From the IMG/VR virus record IMGVR_UViG_3300028275_000046, positions 1 through 30,091 of that record: a stretch of DNA of 30,091 nucleotides; one strand, 5' to 3'. Position 1 is the stretch's first letter. Every line of letters begins with the position of its first letter. The notes under the pieces were generated by a model that saw only the letters and a program-made list of their open reading frames with translations, did no database searches and had not been told where the DNA came from. Made by a program: the position numbers and the translations under genes. This DNA is from a virus. Below, piece after piece: positions 5,811 to 13,116 of the stretch.

Positions 5811-7564
5811 TCCTCAACCTCGTCGGGGATTTCCTTAGTATCTAATTCTACCATAGCCCTTTGCTTCTCTGCAAGTCGGGTAGCAGAACTCCATGTATGA
5901 ACCTCAATCTCAAGATTAGAGTCCCTACTGGTGTGAGATATTGCTCCAAATACCGCCCCACAAACGGCATCTGCCAAGTCCTTAGATTTTTTTCTTGGGT
6001 GATCTACACGATTATTTTTCATAATCTTTAGTTCACTCATTTCCTCAAGAAGTAAAGGAATCATAGGCATTGCAATTCTTTCTTCATATATCATCATTGC
6101 TAGGTCTTCATAATGTTTTTTAGCAACAGAAACAGTATCAGTTCTCATTCCTACCGCTTTTAACTCCTGCTGAATATCAAATGATTGCCAACGGTCAAAA
6201 GAAACTGTACCAATATTAAATCCTTCTCTGCGTAAATTCATAATCCATTTTTTAACTTCAGATAGGTCTACTGGACCTTCAACCTTTGGTTCCCACCATG
6301 CAACTGCGTCCACAACAACAATTGGGGCAACCTGTTCGTAATCTTTAATTACCTGAATGTTCACCCAGCGTTCAACATGTGCAATTGCTACTGCACACTT
6401 ATCGTGCTTTTGTGCAAGGTCAGCATGAATATAATAAGTTTTTTCTGGATCTGGCTTAAAAGCAGGATCAAACCTCCTGTGAGAATCCAGTGGATTTCTC
6501 AATGTCATACATTTTTCTAACTTCTCTTTTTGTTTGAAGAAAGCATCAGATGAATATGTTGGGGTACATAGGAAACGCATCATGGCATCTCCTAAATCTG
6601 TTAAAAATGCAATCTTAAAATCATCAATCTTTCTAGTAGGATTTACTTCCCATGTAGGTCTTTTAAGGGCAAACATTCTAGGATATTTATAGGATAAAAT
6701 ATGATCTTCTTCCCATACTATTTCAAACTCATTGTCTGGTCCTTCTGGTAACTCTTCATTAATAACAAACTTATGTCGTCTTTCTATTACTTCTTTGTCC
6801 ATGATTACATCGTCATACCGTTTTGAAATAAAGTCACCGTTATAGCGGGGGAATGAAAGAAGAACTACCTTTCCTAAATCTGGAAAACGAGAATCTACTG
6901 TACCTCTAAATGCTTTGTATATATTGTCAGCAGTTTTACCTTGATCGTTTCCTGTTCCTACTTCTGTGGCAAAACCAGAAATTTCATCCAGTACCGCCAT
7001 GAATAAATTAAGACCTTCATGTGATTCACGCTCAGAGTGACCTGAGTAAACAGTAATAGACTTATCAAAACTAATAGAATTTACTTTTGGATCATATTTA
7101 CCAGCAAACCATGGAGACTTTTCAATCTTGGTTTTAAAGCCTTTAAAGAAAACATTTTTAGCCTGCTCTGCGTTAATTGCTACGTTAATAATGTCTATGG
7201 CATCTCCACTGGGTTTACCGTAATATCTTGCTGGGTCCTTAAGGCATAATAACTTATACACAACGTAAGCACAAGCAACAGTACTAACAAAATCTTTTCC
7301 ACTGCCTTTGCCAAGTTGGAGGATAATTTCATTTTTGGTATATTTAGCATAGTGTTTATCTCCTTGCTCTGTACCCATTAGCATTTGTAAATCTTCTTTG
7401 CGATATATCTGACTCATTGCCTCAACAATGTCATACTGGATATTAGACAATGGTGGTTGACCTAAATAATCTAGAGACTCAACAAATGTTTTTACATCTA
7501 CAGGTGTTTGTTCAAACTGATTATCCTGTAATGCCTCTAAAAAATCATTGAACATTGTGGACAA
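5783..7564 (-). CDS. terL: Terminase large subunit
   Basis: A 593-residue packaging motor that cuts concatemeric DNA and pumps it into the prohead. ATPase half: Walker A GKGSGK (85-90), Walker B AVLDE (Asp193, Glu194) and a coupling motif near LLSFPR (235-240). Nuclease half (RNase H-like): Asp382 in YIHADLA, Asp457 in VSFDRW and Asp529/Asp532 in KDLADAV. All expected motifs are intact. Two starts are possible: TTG at 7562-7564, with GGAG 12 bases away, or ATG at 7553-7555 three codons later; both overlap the preceding gene. The gene follows the replication block, far from the tail genes, so in this phage packaging genes are not next to the tail and presumably not next to the head genes. Confidence 0.95.
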   Translation of the reverse strand: MSTMFNDFLEALQDNQFEQTPVDVKTFVESLDYLGQPPLSNIQYDIVEAMSQIYRKEDLQMLMGTEQGDKHYAKYTKNEIILQLGKGSGKDFVSTVACAYVVYKLLCLKDPARYYGKPSGDAIDIINVAINAEQAKNVFFKGFKTKIEKSPWFAGKYDPKVNSISFDKSITVYSGHSERESHEGLNLFMAVLDEISGFATEVGTGNDQGKTADNIYKAFRGTVDSRFPDLGKVVLLSFPRYNGDFISKRYDDVIMDKEVIERRHKFVINEELPEGPDNEFEIVWEEDHILSYKYPRMFALKRPTWEVNPTRKIDDFKIAFLTDLGDAMMRFLCTPTYSSDAFFKQKEKLEKCMTLRNPLDSHRRFDPAFKPDPEKTYYIHADLAQKHDKCAVAIAHVERWVNIQVIKDYEQVAPIVVVDAVAWWEPKVEGPVDLSEVKKWIMNLRREGFNIGTVSFDRWQSFDIQQELKAVGMRTDTVSVAKKHYEDLAMMIYEERIAMPMIPLLLEEMSELKIMKNNRVDHPRKKSKDLADAVCGAVFGAISHTSRDSNLEIEVHTWSSATRLAEKQRAMVELDTKEIPDEVEDYLNQYKLI

Positions 7565-8081
7565 CAGTAATCACTTCTCCATCTTTTGCAATTGCAGATA
7601 GTCTTTGCATAATAAGATCTCTAATTTCTGGATGTTCAGATGCAATGTCTCTTAATATATTCATTAAAACTTCTTGTCTCTTTTCAATCTCAACCATCTC
7701 TTCTGCAAGTTCTTTATTTTCTAACAATCCAGCCTTCTGCAACATATCAATTCTTTTTGCCTCAATATCCATAACAAGTTTAATTGCTGTTGTTTTTGCA
7801 TTAAGATTGGCTGTGGTGGTTGCATCTTCAATAACCTCATAAGCCTGCTGAATTAGTTTTGTATAGTGTGCGTCTGCACCAACCAAAGCATCTTTTGCAC
7901 GAGCACGAATAGCATCATTAGCAGATGCCATAACTTTCCACTCATTAAGAAGTTCAACAACTTTTGTTCGTGGCATAGTAAGTTGTTTAGCAATTTTTGT
8001 AGGATCATTACCCTTTAAATATTCAGTAACAACATTATTCATTTCATCAAGATGTTTAACTAAATCTATTTCAGTTGACAT
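7545..8081 (-). CDS. terS: Probable terminase small subunit
   Basis: A 178-residue protein starting at the ATG at 8079-8081, preceded by AAAGGA; a longer reading from a TTG at 8099 adds six residues and lacks that support. Residues about 12-50 (EYLKGNDPTKIAKQLTMPRT) form a helix-turn-helix, followed by a long helical region. Its small size, N-terminal DNA-binding element and overlap of 11-20 bases with the large terminase gene match a small terminase subunit, which recognises the packaging site and regulates the motor. No sequence-specific family signature is visible, so the call leans on architecture and position. Confidence 0.72.
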   Translation of the reverse strand: MSTEIDLVKHLDEMNNVVTEYLKGNDPTKIAKQLTMPRTKVVELLNEWKVMASANDAIRARAKDALVGADAHYTKLIQQAYEVIEDATTTANLNAKTTAIKLVMDIEAKRIDMLQKAGLLENKELAEEMVEIEKRQEVLMNILRDIASEHPEIRDLIMQRLSAIAKDGEVITVVHNVQ

Positions 8082-8409
8082 TATCTTTTCCTTTAGCAAT
8101 TTTAAGCAAGACTAGGTATCCAATAAGATCATCAATATCATTGTCACCTGGATAATCTGTACCCTTCATAAGTCTATTTAGTTTATCATCAATACGGACA
8201 TGAAGTTGCTCTCTTGGTCCTGCCTTTGAAAATATGCGAACAGGATCCAGTGCTGAATTACCATAAGCAATATTCTTCTTAACAAGCATATGTGCAATTT
8301 CGTGGCAAGTTTCCCAAATTTCTTTACCCGCCTCTGTACCTACGGTTAAAAGATATAGGTCTTCACACCTAAAATCTTCTACATCTGGAAATACTGGATT
8401 AAGACTCAT
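8071..8409 (-). CDS. Nmad1/DUF1599-like, MazG-fold protein
   Basis: A 112-residue helical protein. KNIAYGNSALDPVRIFSK (45-62), VRIDDKLNRL (71-80) and DDLIGYLVLLKIA (93-105) match the DUF1599 family (nucleotide modification associated domain 1), which has a MazG-like all-alpha NTP-pyrophosphatase fold. Members often sit near thymidylate synthase or base-modification genes in phages; no such gene is visible here. It could hydrolyse a nucleotide or support DNA modification. AGGGGGA precedes the ATG; the gene overlaps both neighbours by about 11 bases. The family call is from motif memory. Confidence 0.72.
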   Translation of the reverse strand: MSLNPVFPDVEDFRCEDLYLLTVGTEAGKEIWETCHEIAHMLVKKNIAYGNSALDPVRIFSKAGPREQLHVRIDDKLNRLMKGTDYPGDNDIDDLIGYLVLLKIAKGKDNVN

Positions 8410-9169
8410 TGGTTCCCCCTACAACATTCTTTTTAATTTCTGTTAATATTGTATCAGCAAGGCGTGACTGCTTAAATTTATTGTATCGTTCGGCAAGTGG
8501 TTTAATTGGTCCAAACAAAACTTTATAAGCAATACAATGATCTATATATCCCCATAAATCATCATTTAAATTAAACCTATGTAACCTAATTTCTTTGTCT
8601 GTATTAAATTTAACATAAACAAGTGGTTCATTTTCTTTTAATTCAAAGGTACCTTTTTTATCCCACATTTGCATTTCCATAGTATATGGTCTAAACCACT
8701 GCCCAATATCAAACTCACCTGGAACTGGGGTACCATATTTAGTATATTCTGGCTTACTAAAAGTTGGATTTGTAAAGGTAGTAAGTAGTGGTTGGTCAGC
8801 AAATAAAACATAAGAAAGAGCAATCCTAATTAAAGGACCAGTAGTTATACTTGGTTCCCTATTAACAAATGAATGTAAAAATTCTTCTGTAAGAGGAGTA
8901 ATAATATTATTGTTACCGCTAAAATCATATTCATATTTACAGTTAATTACATTTTTAAATACGTAGGTTTTTTTAAACAAATCTTTTGTTGCTGGACAAA
9001 CTAAAAAAGAATCTGTTTTAGCAGCAAGATTTCTGCTTTTGGTTAAATCAGTATATAGATTAACTGGATCTGGATAAAGCATAGACCAGTCCTCTGGATT
9101 TTCAAATGTCTTTTTATATCCTGGCGCCCAGTAAACATTAATTATATCTTTATCTTTTTTATTTTTCAT
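8399..9169 (-). CDS. Conserved phage protein of unknown function
   Basis: A 256-residue soluble protein with no signal or membrane segment. Features: INVYWAPGY near the N-terminus, DWSMLYPDP (27-35), FLVCPA and KYEYDFSGN, then a mixed alpha/beta middle and a helical C-terminus. I recall a similar arrangement (YWAP, DWSLLYP, CPA) in marine phage genomes, always without a function. Its ATG overlaps the stop of the 51-residue HTH gene as ATGA, so the two are probably translationally coupled, and its end overlaps the Nmad1-like gene. No catalytic motif is recognised. Confidence 0.75.
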   Translation of the reverse strand: MKNKKDKDIINVYWAPGYKKTFENPEDWSMLYPDPVNLYTDLTKSRNLAAKTDSFLVCPATKDLFKKTYVFKNVINCKYEYDFSGNNNIITPLTEEFLHSFVNREPSITTGPLIRIALSYVLFADQPLLTTFTNPTFSKPEYTKYGTPVPGEFDIGQWFRPYTMEMQMWDKKGTFELKENEPLVYVKFNTDKEIRLHRFNLNDDLWGYIDHCIAYKVLFGPIKPLAERYNKFKQSRLADTILTEIKKNVVGGTNES

Positions 9170-9321
9170 CGCTTTGACTTTCTTAATCCAAATTTAGCAA
9201 GGTACACATAGATGGTTTCCACGCTTACCCCACACTCCTTAGCAATATCTTCTGGAGATTTTTTATCTAAAGTATAACGCTTACGAAGCCAAATCTCATT
9301 TGTATATAGTTTACCAGCCAT
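9166..9321 (-). CDS. 51-residue helix-turn-helix protein
   Basis: A short gene between the RuvC-like and YWAP genes. Translation from the ATG at 9319-9321 gives 51 residues: MAGKLYTNEIWLRKRYTLDK, then a helix-turn-helix with the pattern SPEDIAKECGVSVETIYVYL (residues 22-41), and a basic end KFGLRKSKR. It resembles the recognition part of resolvase- or sigma-type HTH domains. GGAG lies 15 bases upstream, which is rather far. The stop overlaps the next ATG (ATGA). It may be a small regulator or a DNA-binding partner of packaging or recombination proteins. Confidence 0.7.
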   Translation of the reverse strand: MAGKLYTNEIWLRKRYTLDKKSPEDIAKECGVSVETIYVYLAKFGLRKSKR

Positions 9322-9325
9322 GATG

Positions 9326-9916
9326 TTATTTGTCAACTCCTATAGCCTTGTCCCAGTTATGGATAGCCCAATGTCCAATACCACAGGCATCTGCTACATC
9401 ATTATCATCTATCGATCTATCATAGTTTATATTAATAAACTTAATAGTTCTTTGTTTACGAATACCACGTTCATATCCTTTATACCATGCTTGAGATTTT
9501 CCAGGATTTTGACTTCTAACAAGCAACTGTTCTTCTTTGGTTAATTTCTTATTGCCTATATAGTTTTGCCATGTTATAGGTGATACCTTGCCTATTACCT
9601 TTGTACCGCTTTGACCAGCAGCACCTAAGATAGCCCCTTGCACTAAAGCAAGATCTGCAGCAGTCTTTGGACTATTCATAAACACTGTATGCTCAATTAC
9701 GATTGCTTCAAAACCACCATAATAATCAAAAAATGCCTTAGTCTTTTGACCAGCGTCCATTACCTTTTCATAAATATTAGAACCTTCAAAATTAATTTTG
9801 CCTACTGTTCCTAAATCATTTTTAAATTTGCCTGAATCTGTAGTAAATAAAGCAAAGGCAAGACTATTGGTGCTGGCATCAATAGCACATAATACTTTTG
9901 GTTTAGTCTTGCTCAT
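9326..9916 (-). CDS. RuvC-like Holliday junction resolvase
   Basis: A 196-residue RNase H-fold endonuclease when started at the ATG at 9914-9916 (AAGGGG ten bases upstream; a TTG two codons earlier is less likely). Acidic residues typical of RuvC: Asp13 in VLCAIDAST, Glu75 in AIVIEHTVF, and an Asp cluster near the C-terminus in DDNDVADACGIGHWA (about 170-184). The length is slightly above RuvC (about 173). It would cleave branched DNA produced by recombination and replication before packaging. It overlaps the two-zinc-finger gene upstream by 14 bases. Confidence 0.87.
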   Translation of the reverse strand: MSKTKPKVLCAIDASTNSLAFALFTTDSGKFKNDLGTVGKINFEGSNIYEKVMDAGQKTKAFFDYYGGFEAIVIEHTVFMNSPKTAADLALVQGAILGAAGQSGTKVIGKVSPITWQNYIGNKKLTKEEQLLVRSQNPGKSQAWYKGYERGIRKQRTIKFININYDRSIDDNDVADACGIGHWAIHNWDKAIGVDK

Positions 9917-10199
9917 AATCAAAATACCCCTTAAGTTCTTTTAACATTTTATCTACTGCTTTTTTACTAACATTACAGTTAGAGCAAAATCCAGAATCAT
10001 TGTAGATAGAAAGTTTTACTCCACATCCACCAAGACACTTTCTATCTTTACCTTTTCGTTTTTGTCTGCGTGTTAATTGATATCTTTCAGCAATCTTTTC
10101 TTTTGTAGCCTCATCTCTACAAAATTCGCTGCAATATATCTGATAACTTACTTTTGGTTCAAAGTATGTATTACAGTCAAAACGACTACAAAGTTTCAC
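9903..10199 (-). CDS. Small protein with two four-cysteine zinc sites
   Basis: A 98-residue protein starting at GTG, supported by GGAGG six bases upstream. Two cysteine sets are visible: Cys4, Cys9, Cys23, Cys27 and Cys55, Cys59, Cys72, Cys75, joined by a very basic segment (ERYQLTRRQKRKGKDRKC). A nucleic-acid-binding role is likely. It sits between a Cas4-like nuclease and a RuvC-like resolvase, with its ends overlapping both, so it may help one of them bind DNA. No named family. Confidence 0.75.
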   Translation of the reverse strand: MKLCSRFDCNTYFEPKVSYQIYCSEFCRDEATKEKIAERYQLTRRQKRKGKDRKCLGGCGVKLSIYNDSGFCSNCNVSKKAVDKMLKELKGYFDYEQD

Positions 10200-10974
10200 T
10201 CAATTCCTCCAGAGAAGCAATCTTTATTACTCCTGGTTCGGCTTTTGCACAGTCAGCCTGTAGCGGACAGTGCTTACAGATCTTAGCATTTGATCTATAA
10301 TTTTTCATAGGAAGTTGCTTATCTTCCCAAGCCTTACGAACTTGTCGCATCCATTCAAACGCATTGTCAATCCATTGAATGTAATTATCATTAATGTTTA
10401 CTGGTATTGCTAACAACTCATGATTATTTTTATTTTCATAAACAATAACACCCTTAGCCTTCTTAAGAACTTTCATATATATTAATGTTTGAATAATATG
10501 ACCAGTCTTAGCCTTACCAGTTTTCTTACGATATTCAAATACTTGTTCGTTGGTAGTCTTTACTTCAACTACAACCTCATCATCTTTCCAGTTAACTAGC
10601 CCATCAACCTTGCCATAGATTGGTGGATCTTCATGCTTTAGTTCAAACTCATAGTCAATAAGAATTCCTGAGTTTTTAAATGCTGTTCCCAAAATTCTTT
10701 CATGCGAGAGCGTACCATTATCCATATTTGCAACATCATATGGACTAGCGTTATCTTCAAAGTTAGCCCCCTCAAATGCTAGATACCAGTATCTTGGACA
10801 TTCTCCTTCACCATAGGCAATCTTTGAAGGGCTGAACATCTTCTTTTTTTGAAACTTAGTACCACGTTCTGATACATATCCGCTTTCTACAGTTTTGATA
10901 AAGTCTGCTGCACCAAATTCATCATTTTCTTCTGTAGGCTTAAGCATTATCTGCTTTAGTAAATTTTTAGTCAT
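10186..10974 (-). CDS. Cas4/RecB-like PD-(D/E)XK nuclease with Fe-S cysteines
   Basis: A 262-residue nuclease. Motifs in order: His91 in LSHERIL, Asp124 in YGKVDGLV, Glu137-Val-Lys139 in VVVEVKTT, and Gln162/Tyr166 in IIQTLIY, the complete RecB-type PD-(D/E)XK set. Cys59 (ECPRYW) and Cys233, Cys236, Cys242 (KICKHCPLQADC) have the spacing of the 4Fe-4S cluster of Cas4 and AddB-like nucleases. There is no CRISPR array or cas gene nearby; phage proteins of this type serve recombination or DNA end processing. Next to RecA, resolvases and zinc-ribbon genes, it is probably the exonuclease of a phage recombination set. Confidence 0.9.
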   Translation of the reverse strand: MTKNLLKQIMLKPTEENDEFGAADFIKTVESGYVSERGTKFQKKKMFSPSKIAYGEGECPRYWYLAFEGANFEDNASPYDVANMDNGTLSHERILGTAFKNSGILIDYEFELKHEDPPIYGKVDGLVNWKDDEVVVEVKTTNEQVFEYRKKTGKAKTGHIIQTLIYMKVLKKAKGVIVYENKNNHELLAIPVNINDNYIQWIDNAFEWMRQVRKAWEDKQLPMKNYRSNAKICKHCPLQADCAKAEPGVIKIASLEELSETL

Positions 10975-10998
10975 TTGTCCGTTTTATCCTTTTTATCT

Positions 10999-11011
10999 AT
11001 TATATCAGTTA
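10999..11011 (-). promoter_or_regulatory. Extended -10 promoter, TAACTGATATAAT
   Basis: On the minus strand the TAA stop of the 105-residue gene continues into CTGATATAAT, an extended -10 with hexamer at 10999-11004. The start point would be near 10992, with a leader of about 18 bases carrying AAAGGAT before the Cas4-like gene. No strong -35. It is identical over 13 bases to the site at 2695-2707. Confidence 0.55.
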
Positions 11012-11326
11012 TCGCATTATGTACTTAAGCGCTGAAACTAAATTGTTGATTGCCTCTGCTGCAGTATAGTAAATATTTTTCTTTGATCTATCACTTTTAT
11101 CAACATTGGTTAACCATGTTGCTTTAAATGACATTTTGGCTGCTATAGCCTGTAATCTTACAATTTCAAGACTTGCTACTTGTGGAGGAATATCTGGTTT
11201 AATAATTAACTTAGCAATCATTGTAAGTGCTGTAGTCAATTCCTCATCTTTCATAAATTCTGCAATCTCAGATAGCCCATTGACCATCTCAAGCGTTGTC
11301 TGTTGTGGCTGTGCTTGTTCCGCCAT
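11009..11326 (-). CDS. Hypothetical helical protein
   Basis: A 105-residue, probably all-helical, cytoplasmic protein with no Cys, signal or membrane segment. The start is well supported by GGAGG six bases before the ATG. Its first 38 bases overlap the end of the Hjc-like gene in another frame. Recognisable stretches are LSEIAEFMKDEELTTALTMI and AAEAINNLVSALKYIMR. I do not recognise a family. The overlap and placement between two nuclease genes suggest a role in the recombination module. Confidence 0.65.
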   Translation of the reverse strand: MAEQAQPQQTTLEMVNGLSEIAEFMKDEELTTALTMIAKLIIKPDIPPQVASLEIVRLQAIAAKMSFKATWLTNVDKSDRSKKNIYYTAAEAINNLVSALKYIMR

Positions 11327-11618
11327 GATTTGCCTCCCATGTTAATTGATCTAATAAGTCAAACTCTATAATTGCTAAACGAGTCTTTTTATTACCTTCA
11401 CCAAGTATTACTACAATAGCAGGAGATTTATCTGTGCCAGATTTTATAGAATCTGTTACAGCCTTAGCCCAAACATCTTGATTCAATGTAAATGATTTAG
11501 CAGACTCTTTAAAATCAACCACAAAGTCTCTCCAGGTAGCATCACCTTTTTGAGTATTTCTACCTGAATTTTTGTGCTGTTTGGCACCTATTCTTTTACT
11601 CTCGTTCTTTTCGCTCAT
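11289..11618 (-). CDS. Hjc-like PD-(D/E)XK endonuclease, putative Holliday junction resolvase
   Basis: A 109-residue protein. The N-terminal basic part (KRIGAKQHKNSGRNTQKGDA) contains Asp26, followed by VVDFKESAKSFTL with Asp35-x-Lys37, giving a D...(D/E)xK nuclease core. KSPAIVVILGEG and TRLAIIEFDLL then fit two core beta strands. This order resembles archaeal Hjc and related phage endonucleases. A second junction-cutting enzyme beside the RuvC-like one would be partly redundant, so a nicking or mismatch role is also possible. The ATG lies only a few bases after AAAAGG. It overlaps the zinc-ribbon gene before it by 23 bases. Confidence 0.62.
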   Translation of the reverse strand: MSEKNESKRIGAKQHKNSGRNTQKGDATWRDFVVDFKESAKSFTLNQDVWAKAVTDSIKSGTDKSPAIVVILGEGNKKTRLAIIEFDLLDQLTWEANHGGTSTATTDNA

Positions 11619-11790
11619 AATCCTTTTTTGTTTTCTTTTGTGGTATTAAATTAACTTTTGATAAATGCTTTTTACTACACATCCAAGTTGCATCCCCTGT
11701 TTCAATCCATAGTCTTAAAGAAGTGGCTTCTTCTCCACATTCCTTACATGGAAACTTGCCAGAGTAAGTAGAGAATCTACTATCCGCCAT
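11596..11790 (-). CDS. Small zinc-ribbon-like protein
   Basis: A 64-residue protein: FPCKECGEEATSLRLW (Cys15, Cys18), then WMCSKKHL (Cys38 with His42 nearby), and a very basic end (KKTKKDYERKERE). The three Cys and one His fit a single zinc site, probably for nucleic acid or protein contact. It overlaps the RecA-like gene by 11 bases and the Hjc-like gene by 23, so translation is likely coupled to both. It could be an accessory factor of the recombinase or nuclease; no named family. Confidence 0.72.
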   Translation of the reverse strand: MADSRFSTYSGKFPCKECGEEATSLRLWIETGDATWMCSKKHLSKVNLIPQKKTKKDYERKERE

Positions 11791-12799
11791 TAGATAATTT
11801 GGTCTTTAAAGTTTCTTGCAAGTCCAAATCCTCTCTTACTCTATTGATAAATCCTTCACGACCCTGTACCTTTGTGCCATCTTCTAATTGATACCATGCT
11901 CCAGTTCTTGTAACAAGACCTGCTAATTCTGCAGTATCAACAAGATCACCAATAGAATCAATACCTACTTGGTCTCCTCTAAAATAAAAATCATATTCAC
12001 CTGATTGAAATGCTGGAGAAGTTTTAGAGAACTGTAGTTCCCATCTAACCTTTCTACCAATCTTTTCTTCAATTAACTTATCGCCAACATGGATCTTACC
12101 TTTGATAGCCTGATTATCTGACTCAGATGAAAATAATTTAATAACTGTAGATGAATAAAATTTAGTAGCCTGACCACCAGTAGGTTGCTGACTGGTGTAC
12201 ATAGCACTAATATTATTACGAGATTGGCTGATAAGAACAAGCATAGTTGGCTTAACTTTGTTATTTGCATAATTAAGCATTTTCCAAGCATTGCTAAAAT
12301 CTCTAGACTCTGCACCAATCTGCTTTGTATTTTCTAATTGTTTAAGTTCATCTGAATCTTTTTCAAAATAAATTGCTGGCAATAGGGATGTAATTGAGTC
12401 TACTACAATCATGTCTACCCCTGCTTCCATTAGATTTACCCCAACATCTACCATCTCATTAATAGTACGAGCCTTTGATACTATAAGTTTACTTGTATCA
12501 ACCCCCATATGCTCTGCCCATTTTTTATCGTATGACATTTCTGCATCAATCCAAGCACATACTTTTCCTTCTTTTTGTGCTAGTCCAATCATCTGAAGAC
12601 ATAAAGATGATTTAGCAGATGACTTAGAACCCCATATAAGTACCTGACGACCATATGGAAGTCCACCATTTAGTGCACGGTTTAATCCAAAACTTGGGGT
12701 AGCAGCATATTCAGTATCTGGAACAGAATCTCCAGACATAATTGCTTTACGTAGTTTTGGATCTAGTTGAGATAAAACATCTTCAATTGTCATTGTCAT
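11780..12799 (-). CDS. recA: RecA/UvsX-like recombinase with unusual Walker A
   Basis: A 339-residue strand-exchange ATPase. RecA-fold motifs: SFGLNRALNGGLPYGRQVLI (37-56), Walker A GSKSSAKSS (57-65), the glutamate of IDAE (Glu87, equivalent to Glu96 of E. coli RecA), Walker B MIVVDSITS (Asp134), and ISQSRNNI in the position of the motif before loop L2. The usual Gly before the P-loop Lys is Ala62. T4 UvsX also departs from the standard P-loop here, so this may be a phage-type variant. The short C-terminus lacks RecA's long acidic tail. Start ATG overlaps the MazG-like stop by one base. It acts with the Cas4-like nuclease and resolvases in repair or recombination-dependent replication. Confidence 0.93.
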   Translation of the reverse strand: MTMTIEDVLSQLDPKLRKAIMSGDSVPDTEYAATPSFGLNRALNGGLPYGRQVLIWGSKSSAKSSLCLQMIGLAQKEGKVCAWIDAEMSYDKKWAEHMGVDTSKLIVSKARTINEMVDVGVNLMEAGVDMIVVDSITSLLPAIYFEKDSDELKQLENTKQIGAESRDFSNAWKMLNYANNKVKPTMLVLISQSRNNISAMYTSQQPTGGQATKFYSSTVIKLFSSESDNQAIKGKIHVGDKLIEEKIGRKVRWELQFSKTSPAFQSGEYDFYFRGDQVGIDSIGDLVDTAELAGLVTRTGAWYQLEDGTKVQGREGFINRVREDLDLQETLKTKLSNGG

Positions 12800-13116
12800 T
12801 AGAATCTTACCCCATGCTTCTTTGGTCTATGAGAGTTTTTTTCCATCTTTTCTTTTACAGCATAATCAAGAGATTTTACAACATATCCTGCTTTTGCAAT
12901 ACCAGCATAAAGATCAAGTGTACGAATAATAATATCTGCAAACTCGTCTGATATTTCATCTGGATGCATATCTTTACGAAGTGCTTCCATAGCCTCAGAT
13001 ACTTCTGAGACAATCATCATCATCTGCTTTGCTATAAATATAGGGTCTACAGTCTTATCCCAAAATCCTTTATCTACCGCATTTTTATGTATTTCTTCTG
13101 CTATTTCATCAAACAT
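12799..13116 (-). CDS. MazG-like NTP pyrophosphohydrolase
   Basis: A 105-residue all-alpha protein. The metal-binding pattern of the MazG superfamily is visible: IVSEVSEAMEALR (Glu38, Glu41) followed by DEFADIIIRTLDL (Glu58, Asp61). Phage MazG-like enzymes hydrolyse nucleoside triphosphates and can shift the nucleotide pool or alarmone response. GGAGG lies eight to nine bases before the ATG. The gene sits between the polymerase and recombinase genes, overlapping both by a few bases, so it is made with the replication proteins. Confidence 0.87.
   Translation of the reverse strand: MFDEIAEEIHKNAVDKGFWDKTVDPIFIAKQMMMIVSEVSEAMEALRKDMHPDEISDEFADIIIRTLDLYAGIAKAGYVVKSLDYAVKEKMEKNSHRPKKHGVRF

Noticed and set aside
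9290-9345. TTGACA followed 17 bases later by TAAACT on the minus strand
   Set aside because: The -35 is perfect, but the -10 matches only four of six and lies within the 51-residue HTH gene, so the transcript would start inside that gene. Kept as a weak possibility only.
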